This document shows, in pieces, positions 8,734-16,470 of a DNA stretch of 64,000 nt. The first letter of the stretch is position 1. Each line of letters begins with the position of its first letter. Position numbers and translations under genes: made by a program. The notes beneath the pieces are model-generated. The model saw only the letters and a list, made by a program, of their open reading frames with translations, was not told the DNA's origin and made no database searches. The stretch is from Fuchsiella alkaliacetigena (lineage in GTDB: Bacteria > Bacillota > Halanaerobiia > Halobacteroidales > Acetohalobiaceae): the NCBI RefSeq assembly GCF_023227765.1, contig NZ_JALKBZ010000006.1, positions 29,027 through 93,026 of the forward strand, written 5' to 3'.

Positions 8734-9621
8734 ATGAAATATAATGATGTTAATAAAAGACATGACTTTGTATTTCTTTTTGACGTGACAGATGGAAACC
8801 CCAACGGAGATCCTGATGCGGGAAATTTACCACGAATTGATCCCGAAACGATGCAGGGTTTAGTCTCAGATGTCTGCATTAAGAGAAAGGTTCGGAACTG
8901 GGTGAGCATGACAAGTGAGCAAAAAATATATGTGGAAGAGCAAGGAATACTCTATAACAAGCAGCAAAAGGCTTTTGAAGCATTAGAAATAGACGAAGAT
9001 AATAACGATAGAGAATCAATTGAAAAAGCTAGACAGTGGATGTGCAAAAACTATTATGATGTACGTATGTTTGGAGCAGTTATGAGTACCAGTAAGTTTA
9101 ATTCAGGTCAGGTAAGAGGGCCAATGCAAGTTACATTTTCACGTTCAGTTGATCCAGTAGTGCCGATGGATCTTTCTATTACTCGGGTAGCTGTTACGAA
9201 ACCTGAAGATGCTAGACAACAGACCAGTGAGGAAGAGGGAGAAAGTTCAGATAAAGTAACTGAGATGGGAAGAAAATCTATTATACCTTATGGATTGTAT
9301 ATAGGTCATGGTTTTTTTAATCCATTTTTTGCTGAAGATACTGGAGTTGAACAAAAAGATCTTGAGCTTTTTTGGGAAGCTATTGAAAAAATGTGGGATA
9401 TTGATCGTTCTGCTAGTAAAGGATTTATGGCCTGTAGAGGTTTATATGTTTTTAGTCATGATAAAAAAACAGGTAATGCACCCGCTCATAAGTTAGTAGA
9501 CTTAATAAATGTATCTAAGAAGGACAATGTGCAGGCTCCAAGATCATTTAATGATTATGAAGTTGAAGTAGAGGAAAGCAAAATACCTGAAGGTGTAGAA
9601 TTAAATATTTTAGGTGGTTGA
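8734..9621 (+). CDS. cas7c: Cas7c (Csd2) crRNA backbone subunit
   Basis: A 295-residue protein of the Cas7/Csd2 family. VFLFDVTDGNPNGDPDAG is the hallmark RAMP N-terminus, and VRMFGAVMS and GQVRGPMQV are conserved. Several copies line the crRNA in Cascade. The start has a strong AAGGAGGAG site 6-7 nt upstream and the gene is only 3 bp from cas8c. The C-terminal NSYE-like region (FNDYEVEVEE) ends in ELNILGG, normal for the family. Confidence 0.95.
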   Translation: MKYNDVNKRHDFVFLFDVTDGNPNGDPDAGNLPRIDPETMQGLVSDVCIKRKVRNWVSMTSEQKIYVEEQGILYNKQQKAFEALEIDEDNNDRESIEKARQWMCKNYYDVRMFGAVMSTSKFNSGQVRGPMQVTFSRSVDPVVPMDLSITRVAVTKPEDARQQTSEEEGESSDKVTEMGRKSIIPYGLYIGHGFFNPFFAEDTGVEQKDLELFWEAIEKMWDIDRSASKGFMACRGLYVFSHDKKTGNAPAHKLVDLINVSKKDNVQAPRSFNDYEVEVEESKIPEGVELNILGG

Positions 9622-9626
9622 TTCTT

Positions 9627-10256
9627 ATGTTTGAGTATGATCATTTTGCCTGGAGAAAAGAATATTCAATTCCTATATCTGCTCTTCAGCATTATGCTTA
9701 TTGTTCTAGACAGTCAGCTCTTATTCATGTAGAAGAAATATATGAAGAAAATATTTTTACTTTAGAAGGTAATGCTGTTCATGAAAGAGTTGATAATGCA
9801 AGTAATTATTATAATAAGGATAAGGAGTGTGAAAATTCTGTACCTGTCTGGTCAGATACTTATGGCTTATATGGAGTGATAGATTTAGTGGAATTTTCTT
9901 CAGGCAATCCTTATCCTGTAGAATTTAAAAGAGGAAAAAAGAAGGCCAAAGTTGCAGATAAAGTTCAATTATGCGCTCAAGTAATATGCTTAGAAGAGAT
10001 GTATCAAATTGAAATTGATTTAGGCTATATATATTATAATAAATCAAGACAGAGAGTTAAAGTTGATATAAAAAAGGAGCTGCGAGAAAAAACTATAGAT
10101 GTTATAGCTGGAGTTAGAGAACAGATTGAAAAACAATTAGTACCAGCTCCAAACTACTCTAAAAAATGTAAAAACTGTTCTTTGAAGGAACTATGCCTTC
10201 CAGATTTAAATGAAAGATTAGTTAAGTATAAAAAGTTATTAGAGGTAGGTAATTAA
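9627..10256 (+). CDS. cas4: Cas4 nuclease of the adaptation module
   Basis: A protein of 209 residues if started at ATG 9627, which has AGGTGG nine bases upstream; a TTG at 9618 would overlap that site. It is a RecB-like nuclease with an Fe-S cluster. The N-terminal cysteine is in YAYCSRQ and the C-terminal trio is in CKNCSLKELCLP. PVEFKRGKKK is the RecB motif III with its catalytic Glu-x-Lys. Cas4 with Cas1-Cas2 trims prespacers and sets PAM and orientation. It begins 5 bp after cas7c and ends 1 bp before cas1. Confidence 0.94.
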   Translation: MFEYDHFAWRKEYSIPISALQHYAYCSRQSALIHVEEIYEENIFTLEGNAVHERVDNASNYYNKDKECENSVPVWSDTYGLYGVIDLVEFSSGNPYPVEFKRGKKKAKVADKVQLCAQVICLEEMYQIEIDLGYIYYNKSRQRVKVDIKKELREKTIDVIAGVREQIEKQLVPAPNYSKKCKNCSLKELCLPDLNERLVKYKKLLEVGN

Positions 10257-10257
10257 A

Positions 10258-11292
10258 TTGACTCGAAAATTAGAGAATACCTTGTATGTAACCAATGAGG
10301 AGGCTTATTTAAGAAAAAGACAGGATATTATTTTAGTCTTTATTGATGATGAAGAAGTGCTTAGAGTTCCTGGTTTGCATTTAGGTGGTATAGTTTTATT
10401 AGGTAGAGCGGGAATTAGTTATCAAGCCTTAGATTGGTGTGCCAGAAATGATGTAACGGTAACCAGGCTTGATCGGAATGGACGTTTTATAGGTAATTGG
10501 ATTGGCCCTGTTTCTGGAAATGTTAAATTGAGAGTTGATCAATATAAAAAACTGGATAAAGAAGAACAAGTTCTAGGACTAAGTATTGATTTTTTAAAAG
10601 GCAAAATTTTTAATTGTCGTTCTAACTTGCTTCGTTCAGCTAGAGATATAGATGATGTAGAAAAAGAGGAGTTACTTAGGAAAAATTCTTCCCAATTACA
10701 AAAGTTAATTAATTTGCTTGATGGTGGAGAAAGTTTAGAAGAAATTAGAGGATTTGAAGGTAGAGCTGCTAAAGTATATTTTTCATCGTTTAATGCTATG
10801 ATTCTTGATAAAAGCTCTTCTTTTGAGTTTACTGGCAGGAAAAAGCGTCCTCCACGGGATAATGTTAATGCTATGTTATCATATCTTTATGTACTATTAT
10901 GCCATGACTGTAGATCAGGATTAGAAGGAGTGGGGCTTGATCCTCAAGTTGGCTATCTTCATGCTATTAGGCCTGGTAAACCAGCATTAGCTCTTGATTT
11001 AATGGAAGAATTACGTCCAATTTTAGTAGAAAGATCTGTTATTACATTGATTAATCGTGAACAAGTAAAGGAGAAAGATTTTAATAAAAAACCTGGTGGA
11101 GCAATTGAAATGACAGAGGAATGTCGCAAAACTATAATTAAGCATTATCAACAGAAGAAATTAGAAGAAGTCTATCATCCTGTTTTAGAGAAAAAGGTTC
11201 CTTATGGTCTGATACCCCATATTCAAGCTAGATTTTTAGCGAGAGCAATAAGGGGAGATATTGATTATTACCCAGCATTTTTATATCAATAA
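10258..11292 (+). CDS. cas1: Cas1 integrase
   Basis: A 344-residue type I-C Cas1, the metal-dependent integrase that inserts new spacers. The N-terminal beta domain starts MTRKLENTLYVTNEEAYL. Catalytic-domain features include GFEGRAAKVYF (conserved Glu), PPRDNVNAMLSYLY, GLDPQVGYLH (catalytic His) and ALDLMEELRP (catalytic Asp region). The start codon is TTG 10258, preceded by GAGGTAG. It overlaps nothing, and cas2 follows after 14 bp. Confidence 0.96.
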   Translation: MTRKLENTLYVTNEEAYLRKRQDIILVFIDDEEVLRVPGLHLGGIVLLGRAGISYQALDWCARNDVTVTRLDRNGRFIGNWIGPVSGNVKLRVDQYKKLDKEEQVLGLSIDFLKGKIFNCRSNLLRSARDIDDVEKEELLRKNSSQLQKLINLLDGGESLEEIRGFEGRAAKVYFSSFNAMILDKSSSFEFTGRKKRPPRDNVNAMLSYLYVLLCHDCRSGLEGVGLDPQVGYLHAIRPGKPALALDLMEELRPILVERSVITLINREQVKEKDFNKKPGGAIEMTEECRKTIIKHYQQKKLEEVYHPVLEKKVPYGLIPHIQARFLARAIRGDIDYYPAFLYQ

Positions 11293-11306
11293 AGTGAGGT
11301 TATTTT

Positions 11307-11600
11307 ATGTTATTTGTTTTAACTTATGATGTGTGTACTGAAGATAAAGCTGGTAGAAGAAGATTGCGTAAAATAGCTAAAGCTTGTGAGAATTATGGAC
11401 AAAGAGTACAAAAATCTGTTTTTGAATTTCAATTAGATAAGAAAAAGTATTTTTTATTAAAGAAGGAAATAATGAAGATAATGAATAAAAAAGAAGATAG
11501 TATCAGGATATATAGGATAGTTGAGCCAAAAGAGCAGTATGTTGAAGAATATGGTAACTTTGAAGCGATTGATTATGAGAATGATACTTTAATGGTATAG
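11307..11600 (+). CDS. cas2: Cas2 structural subunit of the spacer integrase
   Basis: A 97-residue Cas2 with the ferredoxin-like start LFVLTYDVCTEDKAGRRRLRK and QKSVFEFQLDKKK. It dimerises and bridges two Cas1 dimers in the integration complex. It is preceded by GTGAGGT. As the last cas gene it lies 182 bp before the first CRISPR repeat, in the same orientation. Confidence 0.96.
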   Translation: MLFVLTYDVCTEDKAGRRRLRKIAKACENYGQRVQKSVFEFQLDKKKYFLLKKEIMKIMNKKEDSIRIYRIVEPKEQYVEEYGNFEAIDYENDTLMV

Positions 11601-11782
11601 GTTGCGAAGGTGTGGTGTTTGAAAATATCAAGTATTTTCGCAAAAAGCTTATAATTATTAGCAATTCAATATTTCGAAGGGGGGAGATTAATTTGAAAAA
11701 TTTTATTTTGGGAGGTGATGAAAGGAATTTCGCAATTTGGGTCTTAAGAATGGTTGATATGTTGGGCAAGAAATTAGGTGCT
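11601..11782 (+). promoter_or_regulatory. CRISPR leader between cas2 and the first repeat
   Basis: A 182-bp AT-rich segment directly upstream of repeat 1. The opposite end of the array carries the mutated repeats, so the leader, where new spacers enter and the array promoter should lie, is on the cas2 side. Short reading frames here run into the repeats and are not credible genes. An exact promoter cannot be fixed by eye. Confidence 0.7.
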
Positions 11783-13171
11783 GTTGCACCCAGCCTAACC
11801 GCTGGGTGAGGATTGAAACGTATAGTCTGCCATCAGTCGGCAGTATCTCCCTTATGTTGCACCCAGCCTAACCGCTGGGTGAGGATTGAAACAGATGACC
11901 CTGATGGTAAGTTAGAAAGTATAGAATGTTGCACCCAGCCTAACCGCTGGGTGAGGATTGAAACCGCTATAAAACTGAATGTATATTTATTATTTGAGGT
12001 TGCACCCAGCCTAACCGCTGGGTGAGGATTGAAACAATAAAAAGGAGTGGTTAAATTATGAATAAGTTTATGTTGCACCCAGCCTAACCGCTGGGTGAGG
12101 ATTGAAACAACTACTAAACTTCTTAACTTTCCCCAATTGAGGTTGCACCCAGCCTAACCGCTGGGTGAGGATTGAAACCATCCCTGCTAACCTTCCCAGA
12201 TTAGCAAGAATTGTTGCACCCAGCCTAACCGCTGGGTGAGGATTGAAACAGTAGAAATGATAAAGATTATGATAATGGTGTGTGTTGCACCCAGCCTAAC
12301 CGCTGGGTGAGGATTGAAACGAGCACTTGGAATCAATATTATTTGCGCAGCTAGTTGCACCCAGCCTAACCGCTGGGTGAGGATTGAAACAGGAATCACC
12401 ATAAGAGGCGAAATTAAGCGCGAAGTTGCACCCAGCCTAACCGCTGGGTGAGGATTGAAACAGATTGTGACGATGTACGAAAATGGAGATGGTGCGTTGC
12501 ACCCAGCCTAACCGCTGGGTGAGGATTGAAACTATTTTAACTGACCTCCAACAATGGCAATATATTTTGTTGCACCCAGCCTAACCGCTGGGTGAGGATT
12601 GAAACTTCTACTGTCTCTAATTTCTTAATTAAGTTAGTCAGTTGCACCCAGCCTAACCGCTGGGTGAGGATTGAAACAATAAAAGGAGATGAATAAAAAT
12701 GACTAAATTTAGTTGCACCCAGCCTAACCGCTGGGTGAGGATTGAAACTTCATACCTTGTCAAAAATCAGAGAGGGGGGGAGTTGCACCCAGCCTAACCG
12801 CTGGGTGAGGATTGAAACTACTGTTTCCACGCTAAAGTTTGCTCTTATATCTGTTGCACCCAGCCTAACCGCTGGGTGAGGATTGAAACATATCCTGAAT
12901 TAACGTGAATATCTAATATGTCGTTGCACCCAGCCTAACCGCTGGGTGAGGATTGAAATCATGTGGAAAGCGAAACTGATTTGACAGACGATGTTGCACC
13001 CAGCCTAACCGCTGGGTGAGGATTGAAACAGTCAAGGTGCTAATGTAGGTGGGGTGGCTGAGCAGTTGCACCCAGCTTAACCGCTGGGTGAGGATTGAAA
13101 CATGAAGGTAAAGTCACAGTTATAGAAAAGTTAGGTTGCACCCAGCTTAACCGCTGGGTGAGGATTGAGGT
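11783..13171 (+). CRISPR. Type I-C CRISPR array: 20 repeats of 37 nt, 19 spacers of 33-36 nt
   Basis: The repeat begins GTTGCACCCAGC and ends GGATTGAAAC. Its core is an 8-bp stem (CACCCAGC/GCTGGGTG) with a 6-nt CTAACC loop. Repeats start at 11783, 11856, 11928, 11999, 12072, 12142, 12213, 12284, 12354, 12425, 12496, 12569, 12641, 12712, 12782, 12853, 12923, 12993, 13065 and 13135. Repeats 1-16 and 18 are identical. Repeat 17 ends in T instead of C. Repeats 19 and 20 share a C-to-T change in the loop. Repeat 20 matches only through 13168, then breaks into an IS-like end. The GATTGAAAC end is typical of type I-C; the usual I-C repeat is 32 nt, so this one has a longer stem-loop. Confidence 0.98.
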
Positions 13172-13183
13172 TCCCTCATTAAA

Positions 13184-13342
13184 TTAGACACATAGTGTAG
13201 TGGTTTTGCTCTCGTTTTCGTACTCTTCCGGACTTTTATAGTCTAGAGTTGAATGTAAGCGAATTCTGATATAGAAAATTTCTATGTATTCAAGTATATT
13301 TTGCTTAGCTTGATGCTTAGTTTGATACTTATTTTTGATAAT
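13184..13342 (-). pseudogene. Remnant of an IS3-family transposase (OrfB C-terminus)
   Basis: Read on the minus strand, the frame from 13342 down to the stop at 13184 gives [20 protein letters not shown] followed by [15 protein letters not shown]. This is the classic C-terminal end of IS3/IS150-type transposases (usual form: ...EYIEVFYNRxRLHSxLGYKSPxEFE). A stop codon at 13343-13345 truncates it, and no upstream part of the transposase or second terminus is present. Between the stop and the broken last CRISPR repeat, 13166-13190 looks like the IS terminus (TGAGGTTCCCTCATTAAATT). Confidence 0.8.
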
Positions 13343-13384
13343 TTAATTAGTACTTAGGATAGTTTTTGTTTATTTTCGTTTTAA

Positions 13385-13646
13385 AATCCTGCCATAATCC
13401 TGCCAAAAAGGCTGATAAAGAGTGATAATGTATAAAAATCAGCATTGTAGTGATTGCTCCTGAACCTTGTTATAGCGGGGAGTATGGGGAACTATGATAA
13501 AATATAAAAAGGCACTATAGGGACTCCAAATCCAGGTGCTGCGGGTTCAAATCCTGCCACCCGTGCCATTTATATTACTGATATATCAGAGGTTGAGAGG
13601 GTTTTTAGATTTTAAGCGGGAAAGGGATTTGAACTGAATCCTGCCA
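13385..13646 (+). repeat. Four direct copies of AATCCTGCCA around the tRNA scar
   Basis: The 10-mer AATCCTGCCA starts at 13385, 13396, 13550 and 13637. The 13550 copy is part of the T-arm/acceptor of the tRNA-Trp fragment. The first two are spaced 11 bp, about one helical turn. Four copies of a 10-mer in 262 bp are not expected by chance. They may be integrase-binding sites of an attachment site or debris of repeated integrations. The rest of the 724-bp gap (13172-13895) holds the IS remnant and tRNA fragment, and no intact gene. Confidence 0.55.
13521..13568 (+). pseudogene. 3' half of a tRNA-Trp gene (probable attR scar)
   Basis: From GGACTCCAAATCC onward the sequence fits a tRNA-Trp: anticodon loop CTCCAAA with CCA in the anticodon position, a five-base variable loop GTGCT, T-arm GCGGG-TTCAAAT-CCTGC, 3' acceptor strand CACCCGT, discriminator G and encoded CCA. 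The 5' half (D-arm and 5' acceptor strand) is missing, so this is no functional tRNA. Integrases that use tRNA genes cross over in the anticodon or T-arm part and leave such a displaced 3' half at one end. The orientation implies that the intact tRNA-Trp gene lies left of the window. Confidence 0.75.
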
Positions 13647-13895
13647 TAATTATGCTATTTACATAAAAATTTATATAGTTGTTCAATTTCTGTATTGTAG
13701 GCCATATTATCTTATCTGATAATATGGTATTTTTTATGAGGTTGAAAAAATCTCTAAAATGACTATAGCTAAAAGAATTTTGAATGTTTATCTATAAATT
13801 TAGCTTAATTTGTTTTTTAGTAGTTGCTTTGATAATATAGATGATAGCGCTGAATATATAATATAAAAATTTCCCCTAAAGAAAGGAGTAAGTAA

Positions 13896-16214
13896 ATGTT
13901 ATCTAAAAAATATATTGTTTTAATAATAGTAGCAGTATTACTAATATTAGTTTCAGTGATGGGAGTTAACTTTTTACCAGCTATGTATTATGAAAGTAAT
14001 CTAGAGGGTGCGGGAACAGCAGCAGATCCGTTTATTATTAATGATTTCGAGGATCTGGAGAAATTATCAAGTAAGCATTTCTGGAGTCAAGATTATAAGT
14101 TGGAGGCTCATTATAAATTAGGTGCTGATATAGATGCCAGTGTAACTAGAAATAATTATAATGAAGGAAAGGGTTGGAAGCCTATAGCTTCACAGGAAGA
14201 TAAGTTTGTAGGAGAGTTTGATGGTAATGGATATAAGATAAAGAACCTTTATATTAACAGAAAGGATGAGGATCACATAGGTTTATTTGCTTCCAGTACG
14301 GGAGTGATTAAAGATTTAGAGCTGGTTAATGTTGAGATTGAAGGTGGTAATTCGGTAGGGGGATTGATTGGCAGTAGCAGAATACCCTCTAGTAGTGCGG
14401 AAGAAGAGTGGAAGATAGTTAATTCAGCTGTGGAAGGAACGGTCAAGGGAAAAGATCTTGTAGGAGGTCTGGCCGGGAATATTGATCATTATGGTCTAGT
14501 AAAGGATTCACATTTCAGTGGTAGTGTTACTGGACAAGGAGTAGGAGGATTAGTTTATTATAATGAAGGTGTAATATATAATTCATACTTCGAAGGTCAG
14601 GTTAAGGGTAATAATAGTTGGACAGTAGGGGGATTGGCTAATGCTAATAGTGGCTTAATAGAAGCTTGTTATACTTTAGGTAAGATCAGCGGTGAGAATG
14701 AAGTGGGAGGTTTAGTTGGTAATAATCGTTATTTAATAGTAGATTCATATAGTAAAATGGATGTTCAGGGAGAAGAGAGAGTAGGAGGCTTAGTTGGATT
14801 TAATGAGTCTGGGAGTCTGTCTGGTTCTTATGCTCAGGGGGAAGTTAGAGGTAAGAATAAGGTAGGCGGTCTGGTTGGCTATGGTATGTCTTATGGATCT
14901 GCTGAGTCTTCAAAAATATCAGCTTCATCTGCTGAAAATGCTAAAGCAGGAGTTATCGGTGAAGATAAGGTGGGAGGTCTGATAGGTCATAGCGAAGGGA
15001 TGAAAATAAAAAATTCCTTTGCTAAAAGAGATGTGCAAGGTAAAGAGTTTGTAGGAGGATTAGCAGGCGGCAACGAAAAGGGGAAGATTCTAGATTCTTA
15101 TGCTGAAGGTAGTGTTAGTGGTCAATACTTTACTGGTGGTTTAGTTGGTGGTGATCAGGAGGGGTTAATTAAGAACTCTTATGCTACAGGTAGTACATCT
15201 GGGGATGAGTATGCAGGTGGATTAATCGGCACTAATGCCTACGGAACGGTTAAAGAGTCCTATGCTACAGGTAAGGTTACTGGCTATAATTGTGTAGGAG
15301 GCTTAGCAGGGATTAATGGCGGTGATATAAGGGATAGTCATGCTAAAGGAGATGTTGATGGTGTTGAGTTAGCCGGGGGATTAGTAGGTTATAATAATGA
15401 AGGACTGATAGATGCTTCCCATGCTTTGGGAGATGTTGATAGTATTGAATTATCTGGAGGATTGGTGGGGCATAATGATGAGGGTTCGATCAAAGACTCT
15501 TATGCCCAGAGTACTGTTAAAGGAAGAGAGAGAATTGGAGGATTAGTAGGTAAGAGTACTGGCAGAATAGAAGATTCTTTTGTTTCAGGGGAAGTATTTG
15601 GTCTTCAAGAGAGCGGCAGAATTGATCAGCAAATGGGTGGTTTAGTAGGCTATAATGGCGATGAAATAGAGTCTTCTTATGCTGAAACTGATACTGTAGG
15701 AGATGAAAAAGTGGGAGGACTTGTTGGTTATAATCATGGGGGAAGAGTAAAGTATTCATACGCTAAAGGAACCCTCCAGGGCAAAGAAGAAGTGGGAGGA
15801 TTAGTTGCTAATAATACTCATGAGAGACTAGAGACGCATGTTGCTCGTGCCATGATAAGACTATCCTATTCTAGAGTTGATGTAGAGGGGGAACGGAAAG
15901 TAGGAGGAGTGGCTGGAACTACTTCTTACTATGTTAGTATTACCCAATCTTATAGTAGTGGTAGAGTTAGAGGAGAGGATAAAGTAGCTGGTTTAATTGC
16001 GGTAGATGAGATGGAGGCTCATCCGCATCATAACTGTTATTGGGCATTAGATAGGACTGAAGAGCGTAATGCTCCTAATATAGAAAATGTTATTGCTACA
16101 AGTACTGAAAAAATGAAGAGGAAAGAAACTTATGAAGATTGGGACTTTGATTCTGTCTGGACTATTGATGAAGGGAGAAGTTTTCCTTATTTTCAATGGG
16201 AAAATAGCAACTAA
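13896..16214 (+). CDS. Membrane-anchored surface protein with about 20 GLUG repeats
   Basis: A 772-residue protein with a basic N-terminus and one hydrophobic segment (residues about 6-27, IVLIIVAVLLILVSVMGV), which acts as an uncleaved anchor or signal peptide. From about residue 115 it consists of some twenty repeats of roughly 30 residues, each with a GLUG-type VGGLVGxN turn followed by xxSYAxGxV. Such repeats fold as a beta-solenoid and are found in adhesins and surface proteins. The N-terminal part (DPFIINDFEDLEKLS) matches the region before GLUG repeats in other bacteria. Good ribosome site AAAGGAG; no operon partners. Confidence 0.85.
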   Translation: MLSKKYIVLIIVAVLLILVSVMGVNFLPAMYYESNLEGAGTAADPFIINDFEDLEKLSSKHFWSQDYKLEAHYKLGADIDASVTRNNYNEGKGWKPIASQEDKFVGEFDGNGYKIKNLYINRKDEDHIGLFASSTGVIKDLELVNVEIEGGNSVGGLIGSSRIPSSSAEEEWKIVNSAVEGTVKGKDLVGGLAGNIDHYGLVKDSHFSGSVTGQGVGGLVYYNEGVIYNSYFEGQVKGNNSWTVGGLANANSGLIEACYTLGKISGENEVGGLVGNNRYLIVDSYSKMDVQGEERVGGLVGFNESGSLSGSYAQGEVRGKNKVGGLVGYGMSYGSAESSKISASSAENAKAGVIGEDKVGGLIGHSEGMKIKNSFAKRDVQGKEFVGGLAGGNEKGKILDSYAEGSVSGQYFTGGLVGGDQEGLIKNSYATGSTSGDEYAGGLIGTNAYGTVKESYATGKVTGYNCVGGLAGINGGDIRDSHAKGDVDGVELAGGLVGYNNEGLIDASHALGDVDSIELSGGLVGHNDEGSIKDSYAQSTVKGRERIGGLVGKSTGRIEDSFVSGEVFGLQESGRIDQQMGGLVGYNGDEIESSYAETDTVGDEKVGGLVGYNHGGRVKYSYAKGTLQGKEEVGGLVANNTHERLETHVARAMIRLSYSRVDVEGERKVGGVAGTTSYYVSITQSYSSGRVRGEDKVAGLIAVDEMEAHPHHNCYWALDRTEERNAPNIENVIATSTEKMKRKETYEDWDFDSVWTIDEGRSFPYFQWENSN

Positions 16215-16389
16215 ATTATTTGGCAGAGAATATAAAAGTCTTTTCTAACAGGAAGTTAATTTAAGTAAATTGATGCTGAAGGACTTTTAATCAAGTCTAA
16301 ACTAGTATATAATTAATTAGATTATAAATAATGGCTAACCATTTTAATTTGCTAATAGATTAAATTTTAAGAAGGATGAATAGATTATG

Positions 16390-16421
16390 GGTTGAGGGTA
16401 TAATTTCTCTCAGCCTTTTTT
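16390..16421 (+). terminator. Rho-independent terminator between the GLUG gene and the MATE gene
   Basis: GGTTGAG (16390-16396) pairs with CTCAGCC (16409-16415), followed by six T. It ends transcription from the GLUG gene, or acts as an attenuator for the MATE gene 50 bp further. Confidence 0.65.
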
Positions 16422-16470
16422 AATTTAATAGAGGAAGACTGTTATTAAGGTTAGGTGGGTTAAAACTACT

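Noticed and set aside
9308..9496. Alternative + strand frame of 62 codons inside cas7c
   Set aside because: Out-of-frame shadow within a strongly conserved gene, without its own start signal.
11503..12402. Several short reading frames on both strands across the CRISPR leader and array
   Set aside because: They are composed of repeat sequence read in frame; no independent start signals or conserved protein content.
13511..13568. A complete tRNA gene, suggested by GGCAC at 13511 pairing with GTGCC at the 3' end
   Set aside because: No D-arm, only a partial anticodon stem on the 5' side and too short (58 nt). Only the 3' half of a tRNA-Trp is real.
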